From the NCBI GenBank assembly GCA_016707885.1, contig JADJGU010000001.1, forward strand, positions 310,001-374,000: a stretch of 64,000 nt of DNA, given 5' to 3'. The notes beneath the pieces are model-generated. The model saw nothing but the letters and a program-made list of their open reading frames with translations. It was not told where the DNA came from and did not search any database. How positions within the stretch are numbered: the stretch's first letter is position 1; each line of letters opens with the position of its first letter. Of this stretch, positions 8,557 through 17,477 are shown piece by piece. The stretch comes from Sphingomonadales bacterium (GTDB lineage: Bacteria; Pseudomonadota; Alphaproteobacteria; Sphingomonadales; Sphingomonadaceae). A program made the position numbers and the translations under genes.

Positions 8557-9482
8557 CAAAGCTTGCCGAAACACCAGAGCAATATGGACTTTTGCGCGTG
8601 CAGGCGGTTCTCTGCCTCGTCCCAGATTACAGATTGCGGGCCGTCCAGCACGCCATCGGTCGCTTCCTCGCCGCGATGTGCAGGCAGGCAGTGCAGGAAT
8701 TTGGCGTCCGACTTGGCCGCTGTCATCAGCCGGTCGTTGACCTGATAGGGCATCATCGCTGCAATCTTGTTGTGCGCATGCTCCTGCCCCATCGACACCC
8801 AGGTATCGGTGACGACGACGTCCGCACCTGCAACCGCCTCGGCAGCATCGCGGGTGACTGTGATGTTCGCGCCATTGGCCCGCGCGGCTTCGATGAATGC
8901 GGGGTCGCTGTCATAACCCTGGGGCACGCCGATGCGTACGTTGAATTTCATCAGACCGGCGGCCTCGACAATCGAGTTCAGCACATTATTGCCATCGCCC
9001 AGCCAGGCAAGCTCCAACCCCGGCAGCGCCTTGCCATGCTCTACGAGCGTCAGCAGGTCGGCGACGATCTGGCACGGATGCGACAGATCGGTCAGCCCGT
9101 TGATCACCGGGACGCCCGAATAGGCGGCCAATTCCTCGATCTTGGCATGATCGTCGGTGCGGATCATGATGGCATCGACATAGCGCGAAAGCACACGCGC
9201 GGTATCGGCGATGGTCTCACCCCGGCCCAACTGCATCTGGCCCGAGGCCATGAACATGCTGTCGCCGCCCAATTGCTTGATCGCCATTTCGAACGAGGCG
9301 CGGGTGCGGGTCGAATTTTTCTCGAAAATCATCCCCAGCGTATGTCCGGCCAGCGGTGCATCGGCATCTGCCTTGCCCTTGGGCCAGCCAGCGCGCGCCG
9401 CCTTGCGGTCAATGGCGTCGTTGATCATCGCCGCAATGGCATCGGCACCTGCGTCCGTGAGATTGAGGAAATGCCGGGTCAC
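8556..9482 (-). CDS. argF: Ornithine carbamoyltransferase
   Basis: 308 residues. STRTRASFE binds carbamoyl phosphate, HPCQIVADLLT is the second substrate motif, and FLHCLPAHRGEE carries the catalytic Cys of the HCLP loop. It forms citrulline from ornithine in arginine synthesis. The reading frame is open up to 9536, but I choose GTG 9480-9482 (VTRHFLNLTDAG), which overlaps the argD stop as GTGA; the extra upstream residues would only be antisense-free overlap with argD. Confidence 0.95.
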   Translation of the reverse strand: MTRHFLNLTDAGADAIAAMINDAIDRKAARAGWPKGKADADAPLAGHTLGMIFEKNSTRTRASFEMAIKQLGGDSMFMASGQMQLGRGETIADTARVLSRYVDAIMIRTDDHAKIEELAAYSGVPVINGLTDLSHPCQIVADLLTLVEHGKALPGLELAWLGDGNNVLNSIVEAAGLMKFNVRIGVPQGYDSDPAFIEAARANGANITVTRDAAEAVAGADVVVTDTWVSMGQEHAHNKIAAMMPYQVNDRLMTAAKSDAKFLHCLPAHRGEEATDGVLDGPQSVIWDEAENRLHAQKSILLWCFGKL

Positions 9483-10675
9483 GCTGCTTGCGGCATCTGA
9501 TAGTCGCGCGCGCCAGCCGAAAGCCGTTCGATGCACTCGGCGATATGATCTTCATTGATCACCAGCGGCGGCAACACGCGGAAGACATTCTCTCCCGCAG
9601 CAACAGTCAGCAACCCGTGATTATCGCGCAGATGCGCAACAAAATCGCGGCTAACGGCAGGATCCTTCATCTTGATGCCGAGCATCAGGCCCTTGCCACG
9701 GATTTCCTCGAACAGGTCGTCATGGTTGGGGATCAACTGCTCGAACGCCGCGCGCAGGCGATCGCCCATCGCGGTGACATGCTCAAGGAAACCGGGTTCG
9801 GTCATCACGTCGAGAATCGCCTGTCCGGCTGCCATGGCGAGCGGATTGCCACCATAGGTCGAGCCATGCGTCCCTGCGACCATGCCCTTCGCGGCCTCTT
9901 CGGTTGCAAGGCAGGCACCCAGCGGGAAGCCGCCGCCAATGCCCTTGGCCGAGGTCAGGATATCGGGCGTGATGCCATAATGCTCATAGGCCCACATCTT
10001 GCCGGTGCGGCCATAACCGCACTGGATTTCGTCAAGGATGAGCAACAAGCCATGCTCGTCACAGGCCTTGCGCAGTCCTTGGATGAACTCGGGCGTCCCT
10101 GCCGTCATGCCACCTTCGCCCTGCACCGTCTCGACCAAGAAACCTGCGGTTTCATCGTCGATCAGCGCCAATGCGCTTTCGAGATCGTTGAATTTCGCAT
10201 AGGCAAAGCCGGGCAGCAGCGGCTCGAAACCGTCGCGCATCTTCGCCTGATCAGTGGCCGAAATCGCACCCAATGAGCGACCATGAAAGGCGTTTTTGAA
10301 GGTGATCAGCTTGTGCCGCTGCGGATTGCCATTGGCGAAATGGTAGCGGCGCGCTGTTTTAATCGCACATTCGATCGCCTCGACACCCGAATTGGTGAAG
10401 AACACTGTGTCGGCAAAACTGTTATCGACGATGCGCTGCGCCAGAGCTTCGCCCTGCGGGCTGCCATACAGGTTCGACACATGCATCAGCGTGGCTGTCT
10501 GCTCGCAAATCGCCTTGGTCAGATGCGGATGACCGTGGCCGAGCGCGTTGACCGCGATACCCGCCGCAAAGTCGAGCGCGCGGCGGCCATCCTCGCCAAT
10601 CAGATAGCATCCCTCGCCTCGCACCGGCCGGAACCCGCAACGGGGATAGACGGGCATAAGGGGCGTGATCGACAT
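9479..10675 (-). CDS. argD: Acetylornithine / succinyldiaminopimelate aminotransferase
   Basis: 398 residues, class III PLP aminotransferase. The PLP lysine lies in LTSAKGIGGGFPLGA, preceded by ILDEIQCGYGRTG (aspartate that binds the ring nitrogen), with FAAGIAVNALGHGHP near the N-terminus. It converts N-acetylglutamate semialdehyde to N-acetylornithine and can also serve lysine synthesis. First gene of an argD-argF-hslO transcription unit with overlapping stops and starts. The same order is common in alphaproteobacteria. Confidence 0.95.
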   Translation of the reverse strand: MSITPLMPVYPRCGFRPVRGEGCYLIGEDGRRALDFAAGIAVNALGHGHPHLTKAICEQTATLMHVSNLYGSPQGEALAQRIVDNSFADTVFFTNSGVEAIECAIKTARRYHFANGNPQRHKLITFKNAFHGRSLGAISATDQAKMRDGFEPLLPGFAYAKFNDLESALALIDDETAGFLVETVQGEGGMTAGTPEFIQGLRKACDEHGLLLILDEIQCGYGRTGKMWAYEHYGITPDILTSAKGIGGGFPLGACLATEEAAKGMVAGTHGSTYGGNPLAMAAGQAILDVMTEPGFLEHVTAMGDRLRAAFEQLIPNHDDLFEEIRGKGLMLGIKMKDPAVSRDFVAHLRDNHGLLTVAAGENVFRVLPPLVINEDHIAECIERLSAGARDYQMPQAA

Positions 10676-10827
10676 GGCGTGGTCCTTTCAAGTTTGTCTT
10701 CCGGCCCCACGCCCCAGCGCGGGGGCGGGGCCGCGGCGAGGCCAAAAGGCAAAAAGCGGCCCCTAGGGACCGCCATTGCTAAAATCCGGCTATAAGCCTG
10801 CCCAAATAGTGAATCAACCCCTTGGGC

Positions 10828-10927
10828 TCCCCTCCCGCTTGCGGGAGGGGCTGGGGGAGGGCCTGAAAGGGTGCATGGCTCGCATCGCTCGCCCCCTCCC
10901 CTAACCCCTCCCGTAAACGGGAGGGGG
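10828..10927. repeat. Two-hairpin palindromic repeat (REP/MITE-like)
   Basis: The element is built of CCCCTCCCGC-TT-GCGGGAGGGG at the left and CCCCTCCCGT-AA-ACGGGAGGGG at the right. Between them lie G-rich and C-rich runs that can also pair (GGGGGAGGGC with GCCCCCTCCCC). It fills most of the 254-base gap between argD and the osmC-like gene. A structurally similar element sits at 20757-20852 inside a coding sequence, so this is a dispersed family. The rest of the gap (10676-10827) holds only a GC-rich inverted segment near 10700-10745. Confidence 0.8.
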
Positions 10928-10929
10928 AT

Positions 10930-11349
10930 TTACCCCAGCAGCGTGTTGATGTTGATCTGGTTCGTGAGTGTCCGATGCACGGGGCACTTTTCGGCAATCT
11001 CGATCAGCTTGGCGCGCTGTTCGTCATCGAGCGGGCCTTCGAGGCGGACGACGCGGTCGATCATGTCGACAGGCTTGCCACCATTCTCTCCTGCGCGCTC
11101 TTCCTTCGAATGTTCCAGCGTCACATGCACCTTTTCGAGCGGCCAGCCCTTGCGCGCGGCATACATTTCCAATGTGATCGAGGTGCAGGCACCCAAGGCG
11201 GAAAGCAGCAGTTCATAGGGCATCGGTCCGTTGTCGATGCCGCCATCCTCTAACGGCTCGCCCGCTGCCCATTCATGCACGCGCGCCTTTATGAGCTGGG
11301 CGTAGGTGCCGTCGGAGCTCTCGACTGTTGCGCAGGGGTTATCCTTCAT
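10930..11349 (-). CDS. OsmC family peroxiredoxin-like protein
   Basis: 139 residues from ATG 11347-11349. LSALGACTSITLEMYA holds the first catalytic Cys and AEKCPVHRTL the second, the pair that reduces organic hydroperoxides in OsmC/Ohr proteins. Position of the second Cys in a CPVH context fits the OsmC/YhfA-like branch. AAGGA lies eight bases upstream. The ATG falls inside the last codons of a 40-residue membrane protein gene, so the two are translationally linked. Confidence 0.9.
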   Translation of the reverse strand: MKDNPCATVESSDGTYAQLIKARVHEWAAGEPLEDGGIDNGPMPYELLLSALGACTSITLEMYAARKGWPLEKVHVTLEHSKEERAGENGGKPVDMIDRVVRLEGPLDDEQRAKLIEIAEKCPVHRTLTNQININTLLG

Positions 11350-11461
11350 TCTGCTCGTCCTTTTCGCGTTTGGCTGAATTAATACGGCGTTGGAGATAAC
11401 CGTAGAGCAGCAGGTGCACTGCGACCAATAGCAGTACGACAATGGTCACGACTTTGATCAT
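11339..11461 (-). CDS. 40-residue single-span membrane protein
   Basis: ATG 11459-11461 to TAA 11339-11341. Residues 4-23 (VVTIVVLLLVAVHLLLYGYL) form one membrane helix, followed by a charged tail QRRINSAKREKDEQNEG. The ribosome site is unusually clear: GGAGGAGG, formed by the glycine codons at the 3' end of the upstream gene, lies about nine bases before the ATG, and the gap to the upstream stop is two bases. The 3' end overlaps the osmC-like start. Position and coupling argue for a real gene. No function recognised. Confidence 0.65.
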   Translation of the reverse strand: MIKVVTIVVLLLVAVHLLLYGYLQRRINSAKREKDEQNEG

Positions 11462-11463
11462 GC

Positions 11464-11655
11464 TCAATCGCCTCCTCCTCCGTCGCAAGCACCGCCGTCA
11501 GAAACCGAACAATCACTCCCGGACGCGTCACTTGCAGTCGTTGCGCCCCCATCAGCGCTCGATTGCTGCCTTGTCTTGGAACTACGGCGCGCAACGAACA
11601 CCACGAACAGACTGATCGCCACAGCTCCCAAAGAAATAAACAATGCGATGCTCAT
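11464..11655 (-). CDS. Small membrane protein with Asp/Gly/Cys-rich tail
   Basis: 63 residues from ATG 11653-11655, which overlaps the stop of the GFA-type gene as ATGA. One membrane helix (SIALFISLGAVAISLFVVFVA) is followed by basic residues RRSSKTR, a Ser/Ala-rich linker and the low-complexity end DCSVSDGGACDGGGGD with two cysteines. The GGAGGAGGAGGC encoding the final glycines doubles as the ribosome site of the next gene. Small proteins ending in CDGGGG-type tails are known as uncharacterised families; I do not assign a function. Confidence 0.75.
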   Translation of the reverse strand: MSIALFISLGAVAISLFVVFVARRSSKTRQQSSADGGATTASDASGSDCSVSDGGACDGGGGD

Positions 11656-12044
11656 TCGCTCTTCTCCAAATGCGCTTTTGCAACTTCCCAATTGCGACCA
11701 TCGAACTCGACTACAGTCGCCGCCAAGCCATGTCCGTCGTCAAGACAACGGTAATTCACACTCCATGCCTCCGGATGTGAGCGGGGCTGGTAAAAGGCCT
11801 TCACTCCGCATTTGCTGCAGAAAAGATGCTCCGCCGCTCCCGTTCCGAAACGATAGGAAACGAGTGCGTCACGCGGTGTGCCCAATTCAAAATCGCTGTG
11901 TGGAACAATCAGATGGAGGAAACCGCTCCGGCTACACATCGAGCAATTGCAATCGAGCAATTCGACCTCAGGCAAAGCTAATGTGAAACGGAACCGCACC
12001 GCGCTGCAATGGCATCCACCCTCAACACTGATGTCCGTCTCCAT
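11652..12044 (-). CDS. GFA family zinc protein
   Basis: 130 residues from ATG 12042-12044, or 137 from ATG 12063-12065; neither has a strong ribosome site. GGCHCSAVRF, CNCSMCSRSG and FCSKCGVKAF supply the zinc-binding cysteines of the glutathione-dependent formaldehyde-activating (GFA/CENP-V) fold. Members bind glutathione adducts, but most have no proven reaction. First gene of a leftward unit: GFA, two mini membrane proteins, OsmC. All junctions overlap or are two bases apart. Confidence 0.88.
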   Translation of the reverse strand: METDISVEGGCHCSAVRFRFTLALPEVELLDCNCSMCSRSGFLHLIVPHSDFELGTPRDALVSYRFGTGAAEHLFCSKCGVKAFYQPRSHPEAWSVNYRCLDDGHGLAATVVEFDGRNWEVAKAHLEKSE

Positions 12045-12172
12045 GACATCTTGTTTCCCGAACATCCATTCCGGTCAACCGCAATCTTGCCCAGTGCCTA
12101 CGTACAAAAACATTGCTCGGACCACAGCCCTGTGGCAGCGGCGCTTAGAGATATTCGACGGAAGATACTGAC

Positions 12173-12589
12173 ATGGTCCATCGCCCCCTTTTCATCGCCG
12201 CCGCATTGCTGGCCAGCTCGACCGGCGCAGCGGTCTATGCTCAAGGCGTACCGATGATGGGCGGTCGCTATATGTTCAACTGGAGCAATGATAGCGGATC
12301 GGGTTCGGAAGAGGTTTGTCTATCCGAGATGCAGCAATTTCGCGATCCCGCGCATATCGTTGCCATCTATATCAACAATTACAGCAACAGCTGTTCAACT
12401 GAGGCCAAAGGCGGCGGTGTATATGGCGTCAGTTGCACCGGAGCGTTGGTCGAAGGAACGCTGACCGTGCTCTCGGCAGGGGCTACGTCATTTTCTGTGT
12501 CGGGAGGCGTATTGGTGAACACGGACAATATGGGCGGACGTACAAGAACCAGTATGCGGCTTTCCGCCCAGCGCCTGGGTGACTGCTAA
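12173..12589 (+). CDS. Secreted DUF3617-like protein
   Basis: 138 residues. The signal peptide (MVHRPLFIAAALLASS...AVYAQ) is followed by a mature part with GRYMFNWSND, cysteines in EEVCLSE, NSCSTE, GVSCTG and a terminal Cys. The cysteine layout and the final -C match the protein at 7039-7458, so the two are probably distant paralogues. GGAAG lies about eight bases before the ATG. Stand-alone. Function unknown. Confidence 0.65.
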   Translation: MVHRPLFIAAALLASSTGAAVYAQGVPMMGGRYMFNWSNDSGSGSEEVCLSEMQQFRDPAHIVAIYINNYSNSCSTEAKGGGVYGVSCTGALVEGTLTVLSAGATSFSVSGGVLVNTDNMGGRTRTSMRLSAQRLGDC

Positions 12590-12664
12590 GGTCGCCCGAT
12601 CCGCACCGTTAATCACTCAAAGAGACTTCGTGGCTAAAGCCTCCTTTGTCAGGAGTCTTTTCCC

Positions 12665-12853
12665 ATGAAGTTCATTACCCTCAAGTCACGCGGCGGCAAT
12701 TATCTGGTGGTGGCATCGAACATCGCCTGGCTGCGCTCTGCAGAAAATGGCCAAACGCAGATCGGCATTGTCGGTGGTTCACCCTTGCTGGTCACCGGAA
12801 CTATTGAAGAGACTGCAGCTGTCATCTTGGCTCAGTCTAGCGAAGCTGCCTGA
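12665..12853 (+). CDS. Small conserved-looking protein, unknown
   Basis: 62 residues. AGGAG at 12651-12655 gives a good ribosome site nine bases before the ATG. The sequence (MKFITLKSRGGNYLVVASNIAWLRS...) alternates beta-like strands and a C-terminal helix ETAAVILAQSS. The shape is reminiscent of FlbD-like or LytTR-like beta modules, where a short domain recognises something through a 'N-xx-I-xxLR' strand, but I cannot assign a family. Confidence 0.6.
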   Translation: MKFITLKSRGGNYLVVASNIAWLRSAENGQTQIGIVGGSPLLVTGTIEETAAVILAQSSEAA

Positions 12854-12879
12854 CCAGTCGATTGTCGCCTGCGTTGCGG

Positions 12880-13872
12880 CTAGGATGCTTCCGCGGGCGC
12901 AATCGCCTTGTTCAAAGCCGCGCTGGGTAAATTGAGCGCGCGCAGCATCGCCCAGATTTCTTCACGGGCATTATGCTGCGGCTTGCCGAGTTCGGGGATC
13001 GCCTCAAGATCGAACAGCGTCAGCCCCATTGGGAACAACTCGCGATAGGTCACCCGTTCGCGCAATCCGGGAACGATCCTGAATCCTGCCACCGGCGCAA
13101 TCTTTTCCAGCGCGTCGAGCACCTTGCGCTCGTTCTTCGTGGCAAAATTGCGCGACCGGTTCTGCATCACCACCCAGTCGAGCGCCTTAGGGCGGATCGC
13201 CATTCCGGGTTCTTTCAGATGCTCGACCAACCGGGCAAAATTGCCGAGCGTGCGCAGCTCTCCGGTACGCGGATCGATGCGGCCGAGCATATCAAGATCG
13301 ATGAAACTGTCATTCACCGGCGTAATGATCGTATCCGCCATGAAGATCGCCTTGCGCGCGATTGGCGAGTCATGCCCGCCGACATCAATGATGATGAAGT
13401 CATGGTGGATGCGCGCCATGCGCAGCTTTTCCTCCAGCTCATTCTCATTCTGCTGGGCGAGCAAGATCTGCTCCGGCCCGGGCAGCTTCACACCAAATTC
13501 GCGCTCGCTCTCCTGCCTTGCCCACAGCGCATGGTGCAGTGTCAATTGCCGCAGGTCGACGTCGAGTGCGGCAACGCTTTCCCCGGCATTGCACAGCGCG
13601 ATGCAGGTGTGGAAGGCGCTGGTCGATTTGCCTACCCCGCCCTTTTCATTGGCAAAAACGATAATGTGCCCGCGCTGGCCACCGACCGGATATTTCATCC
13701 ATGACGGTGTTTCCTGCACCTGTTGGGGAAATGCAGGCGCGCTATCAAAGGAACGGTATTGCGGCGTGGGTGAAAGCGGCGCAGGCGGCCACTGGCTATC
13801 GTCAAACGGGCGTGGCGACGGCAGTGTCTGCCGCTTTGGTTTTCGCCGGAAAAGGCGCGATAAGAATCCCAA
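12880..13872 (-). CDS. mipZ: MipZ-type division-plane positioning ATPase (ParA family)
   Basis: 330 residues. The deviant Walker A loop NEKGGVGKSTSAFH, Walker B-like FIIIDVGGHDS and the MipZ-specific LDVDLRQLTLHHALW and RVTYRELFPMGLTLFDLE are present. MipZ binds ParB at origins and forms a polar gradient that blocks FtsZ assembly. The start is TTG 13870-13872: GGAGGT at 13881-13886 lies eight bases upstream. This adds about 60 residues ahead of the ATPase domain, opening MGFLSRLFRRKPKRQ, an amphipathic basic stretch, then a proline-rich linker. The shorter ATG at 13696-13698 has no such site. Confidence 0.85.
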   Translation of the reverse strand: MGFLSRLFRRKPKRQTLPSPRPFDDSQWPPAPLSPTPQYRSFDSAPAFPQQVQETPSWMKYPVGGQRGHIIVFANEKGGVGKSTSAFHTCIALCNAGESVAALDVDLRQLTLHHALWARQESEREFGVKLPGPEQILLAQQNENELEEKLRMARIHHDFIIIDVGGHDSPIARKAIFMADTIITPVNDSFIDLDMLGRIDPRTGELRTLGNFARLVEHLKEPGMAIRPKALDWVVMQNRSRNFATKNERKVLDALEKIAPVAGFRIVPGLRERVTYRELFPMGLTLFDLEAIPELGKPQHNAREEIWAMLRALNLPSAALNKAIAPAEAS

Positions 13873-13934
13873 TGGCCATTACCTCCAGGGCAGCGGTGAT
13901 GGCGAATAGCAGGCCTTGTTTCAAGACCGATAGA

Positions 13935-15543
13935 TTACCCCTGCTCTGCCATCTTCAGTTTGAAGCCCATATAAGCATTGGCCGCAACCGCTGCACATAG
14001 GTCTCGATACGCCCCTACACCGCCCGCATAGGGCATGAACACGCGCGGCTTGCCCGGAATGTTGGCGCCCAGATACCAGCTATTGGCGTAGTTATAGACG
14101 GTGTAGTTCGACACCTCGTTGACATGCTCGACCCAGAATTCCTGCGCATGGGCCGTCGGTTCGATCTCAACCATGTTGCTGTCGCGCATGAAGACGAACA
14201 GGTCGGCGAGCCATTCGACATGCTGTTCGATCGACACCACCATGTTCGACAAGACCGACGGGCTGCCCGGGCCGGTGATCGTGAACAGGTTGGGGAAGCC
14301 TGACACCATCAGCCCCAAATAGGTCTTGGGCCCTTCCGCCCAGCTATCGACCAATGTCCGCCCCTCGCGTCCCTTGATATCCATCCGCGTCAAAGCACCC
14401 GTCATCGCGTCAAAACCGATGGCGAAGATGATCGCGTCGACCTCATACTGCTTCTCGCTGGTCGCGACGCCTGTTTCGGTGATCGTATCCAGCGGGGTTT
14501 CGTTGAGGTCGATCAGTTCGACATTGGGCCGGTTGAAATTCTGGTAATAGCCGGTGTCGACGCACAGCCGCTTGGCACCGAAGGGATAGCCTTTGGGTGT
14601 CAGCTTCTCCGCCACCTTCGGGTCGCGCACGATCTCGCGGATTTTCTCGGCCGCGAATTGGGCAACGAGTTCGTTCGAGGACGGATCGGCCGACTGGTCG
14701 GCAAATGCCCCTAATATCGCAAAGCCACCTTCGGCCCAGCGTTCCTCATAAACCTTGCGTCGTTCATTATCGCCGGTTTCCGAGGCCTTTTGCTCGTTCG
14801 CGACCGACGACATGAAGCCGCCCAGCGTCTGCCGTTGCGCCATCCGGTTTTCCGCTCGGTTGGCGAGCCAGTTTTTGCGCACCTCCGGATTGGCCGGGCC
14901 ATTATGCGCCGGCACGCTGAAATTGGGGGTGCGCTGGAACATAAAGCTGCCCCACCTGCCCCGCAATTTCGGTGATCGACTGGATCGAGGAGGAGCCAGT
15001 GCCGATTATCGCCACCCGTTTGCCCGAAAGGTCGACGCCCTCATGCGGCCAGCGGCCAGTGTGATAGGTCGGCCCGGCAAAGCGTTCCTGCCCCGGAAAA
15101 TTGGGTTCGTTGGGCACCGAAAGACAGCCCGTTGCCGAAACGCAGAAGCGCGCATGGACGCTGTCCCCGGCTTCGCTATCTACCCGCCACAGATGGTTCG
15201 CCGCATCATAGCTCGCCGATTTCACCCGTGTGTTGAACTGGATATCGCGGCGTAGGTCAAAGCGGTCGGCGACATGGTTCAGATAGCGCAGGATTTCGGG
15301 CTGACTGGCATAACGCTCGGTCCAGACCCATTCTTCTTCCAGTTCGGGGCTGAAGGAGAAGCTATATTCCTGGCTCTCGATATCCACCCGTGCGCCCGGA
15401 TAGCGGTTCCAATACCAGGTCCCGCCAACATCATGCCCGGCCTCGAAAACCTTCGCGCTCAAGCCGACTTCGCGCAGCTTGTGCAGCATATACATGCCCG
15501 CCATGCCTGCGCCGATGATGATGACGTCGTAGTCGTGTTTCAT
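13935..15543 (-). CDS. Flavin monooxygenase (Baeyer-Villiger type), frameshifted
   Basis: The first part (14902-15543) carries the FAD motif VIIIGAGMAGMY, the Baeyer-Villiger fingerprint FAGPTYHTGRWP and the NADPH motif VAIIGTGSSSIQ. The second part (13935-about 14945) resumes in another frame with FQRTPNFSVP and ends ...YMGFKLKMAEQG. The break lies between 14930 and 14948; two bases (for example TT in the GTTCC of the coding strand) restore VFQRTPNF. Together they make a full-length enzyme of about 535 residues that inserts oxygen next to a ketone or oxidises a heteroatom. Stand-alone gene. The break may be an assembly error or a real null. Confidence 0.85.
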
Positions 15544-15639
15544 GTGCTTCCTCTCCCCATGATCCAGCCACGCCGGTTACAGCGCGACAGAATCACCCGG
15601 CAGGATACACAAAAAGGGCAGATGCCAAAGGGGTAGTTG

Positions 15640-17463
15640 TCACTCCACCGTAACCGACTTCGCCAAATTGCGCGGTTGATCGACATCGGTGCCCTTGGCG
15701 CAGGCGACATGATAGGCCAGCAACTGCACCGGCACAGCATAAACCAGCGGCGCGATCAGGGGGTGGACGTGGGGCATTTCGATGGTGGCGAGGCAGCCTT
15801 CGCCGGCTTCGGCCAGCCCCTCGGCATCGGAGATCAGCACGATCTTGCCGCCGCGGGCGCGGACTTCCTGCATGTTGCTGACGGTCTTTTCAAACAGCGG
15901 CCCGCTGGGCGCGAGGACGATCACCGGCACTGCCTCATCAATCAGCGCGATCGGCCCGTGCTTCATTTCGCCCGACGCATAGCCTTCGGCGTGGATATAG
16001 CTGATTTCCTTCAGCTTCAGCGCGCCTTCGAGTGCGAGCGGATAATCGGGGCCACGGCCGAGATAGAGTACGTCGCGCGCCGGGGCGATCAGATGCGCCA
16101 TGGCGGCGATATCCTCATCATGCGCCAACGCGGCGTTGAGCGCGGCGGGCGCCTCAATCAGGTGGCGGACGATTTCGCGTTCCTCCTCGGCCGATAGCTT
16201 GCCCTTCACCAGCGCGAGGTGCGCGGCGAGTGCGGCGAGCACCGCCAACTGGCAGGTGAAGGCCTTGGTCGAGGCAACACCGATTTCCGGCCCGGCATGG
16301 GTGGGCAGTAACAGGTCCGCCTCGCGCGCCATGCTCGATGTCGGGACATTGACGACGACCGCGATGGTCTGGCCATTTTCCTTGCAATGCTTGAGCGCGG
16401 CGAGCGTGTCTGCGGTTTCGCCCGATTGCGAAATGAACAGCGCAAGCCCGCCCTCCTCCAGCACCGGATCGCGGTAGCGGAATTCGCTCGCGACATCGAT
16501 GTCGACCGGCACGCGGGCGAAGGTTTCAAACCAATATTTGGCGACCATCCCGGCGTAAAAACTGGTGCCGCAAGCGACGATGGTGATGCGCTTCACGCCT
16601 GCGAGATCGAAATCCATCTGCGGCAGCGCGACGGTCTGTTCGAGCGGGCGGATATAGGAAGAGAGCGTCTGCGCGACCACGGTGGGCTGCTCGAAAATCT
16701 CTTTCTGCATATAATGGCGGTAATTGCCCTTTTCGATCGCCGCCGCCGAGACGCCCGACGTGGTGATTTCGCGTTCGACCGGATTGTTGTTCTTGTCAAA
16801 AATCTGCGCGCCTTCGCGGTAGATGATGACCCAGTCACCTTCCTCCAGATAGGCAATTTTCTGTGTAAGCGGGGCGAGCGCCAGCGCGTCTGAGCCCAGA
16901 TAGGTCTCACCCTCACCATAGCCGACGACCAAGGGCGAACCGAGCCGTGCGCCGATCAGGAAATCCGGATTTTCGCGGAAGGCGATGGCTAGTGCGAAAG
17001 CTCCACGCAGTTGCGGCAACACCGCTTTCACCGCCTCGGTCGGCGATTGCCCCGCTTCAATCTGTTCGCTGACGAGATGCGCGACAACCTCGGTATCGGT
17101 CTCGCTTTCAAAGGTGCGGCCACGTGCCGTCAGCGCATCGCGCAGCGGCTTGAAATTCTCGATAATGCCATTGTGGACCAGCGCGACTTCTCCCGTTGCA
17201 TGCGGGTGTGCATTGCTGGTCGTCGGCGCGCCGTGGGTGGCCCAGCGGGTGTGCGCGATACCGATATTGCCGGGCGCGGGATTGCCAGCCAGTTCCTTGA
17301 CAAGGTTGTTTAGCTTCCCCTCCGCACGGCGGCGGATCAGCTGGCCGTCCAATACTGTGCAGACGCCCGCGCTATCATAACCGCGATACTCCATCCGCCG
17401 AAGGCCATCGACCAGACGGTCTGCCACTGCTTCCTTGCCGACGATGCCAATAATGCCGCACAT
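15640..17463 (-). CDS. glmS: Glutamine-fructose-6-phosphate aminotransferase
   Basis: 607 residues. MCGIIGIVG starts with the catalytic Cys of the class II glutamine amidotransferase domain; two SIS domains follow (CGTSFYAGMVAKYW, then FISQSGETADTLAAL and YLGRGPDYPLALEGALKLKE), and the end is the DQPRNLAKSVTVE tail. Makes glucosamine-6-phosphate, the first step to UDP-GlcNAc. glmU lies just beyond the toxin-antitoxin genes, so the hexosamine genes glmU and glmS flank that module. Confidence 0.97.
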   Translation of the reverse strand: MCGIIGIVGKEAVADRLVDGLRRMEYRGYDSAGVCTVLDGQLIRRRAEGKLNNLVKELAGNPAPGNIGIAHTRWATHGAPTTSNAHPHATGEVALVHNGIIENFKPLRDALTARGRTFESETDTEVVAHLVSEQIEAGQSPTEAVKAVLPQLRGAFALAIAFRENPDFLIGARLGSPLVVGYGEGETYLGSDALALAPLTQKIAYLEEGDWVIIYREGAQIFDKNNNPVEREITTSGVSAAAIEKGNYRHYMQKEIFEQPTVVAQTLSSYIRPLEQTVALPQMDFDLAGVKRITIVACGTSFYAGMVAKYWFETFARVPVDIDVASEFRYRDPVLEEGGLALFISQSGETADTLAALKHCKENGQTIAVVVNVPTSSMAREADLLLPTHAGPEIGVASTKAFTCQLAVLAALAAHLALVKGKLSAEEEREIVRHLIEAPAALNAALAHDEDIAAMAHLIAPARDVLYLGRGPDYPLALEGALKLKEISYIHAEGYASGEMKHGPIALIDEAVPVIVLAPSGPLFEKTVSNMQEVRARGGKIVLISDAEGLAEAGEGCLATIEMPHVHPLIAPLVYAVPVQLLAYHVACAKGTDVDQPRNLAKSVTVE

Positions 17464-17477
17464 GAATTTTCTGCTTT

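Noticed and set aside
7708..8745. 345-codon plus-strand open frame
   Set aside because: Antisense to hslO and argF, no recognisable family; those two genes are unmistakable.
8490..9500. 336-codon plus-strand open frame
   Set aside because: Antisense to argF; the composition shows a reading of the complementary strand.
10828..10927. Rho-independent terminator of argD or osmC
   Set aside because: The hairpins are not followed by T tracts and match the dispersed in-gene copy, so a repeat is the better explanation.
11379..11594. 71-codon minus-strand open frame over the small membrane genes
   Set aside because: No ribosome site and no hydrophobic helix, and it conflicts with the two better supported coupled small genes.
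13935..15543. Two separate monooxygenase genes
   Set aside because: The parts overlap in different frames and together form one complete Baeyer-Villiger-type enzyme, so one frameshifted gene is the better reading.
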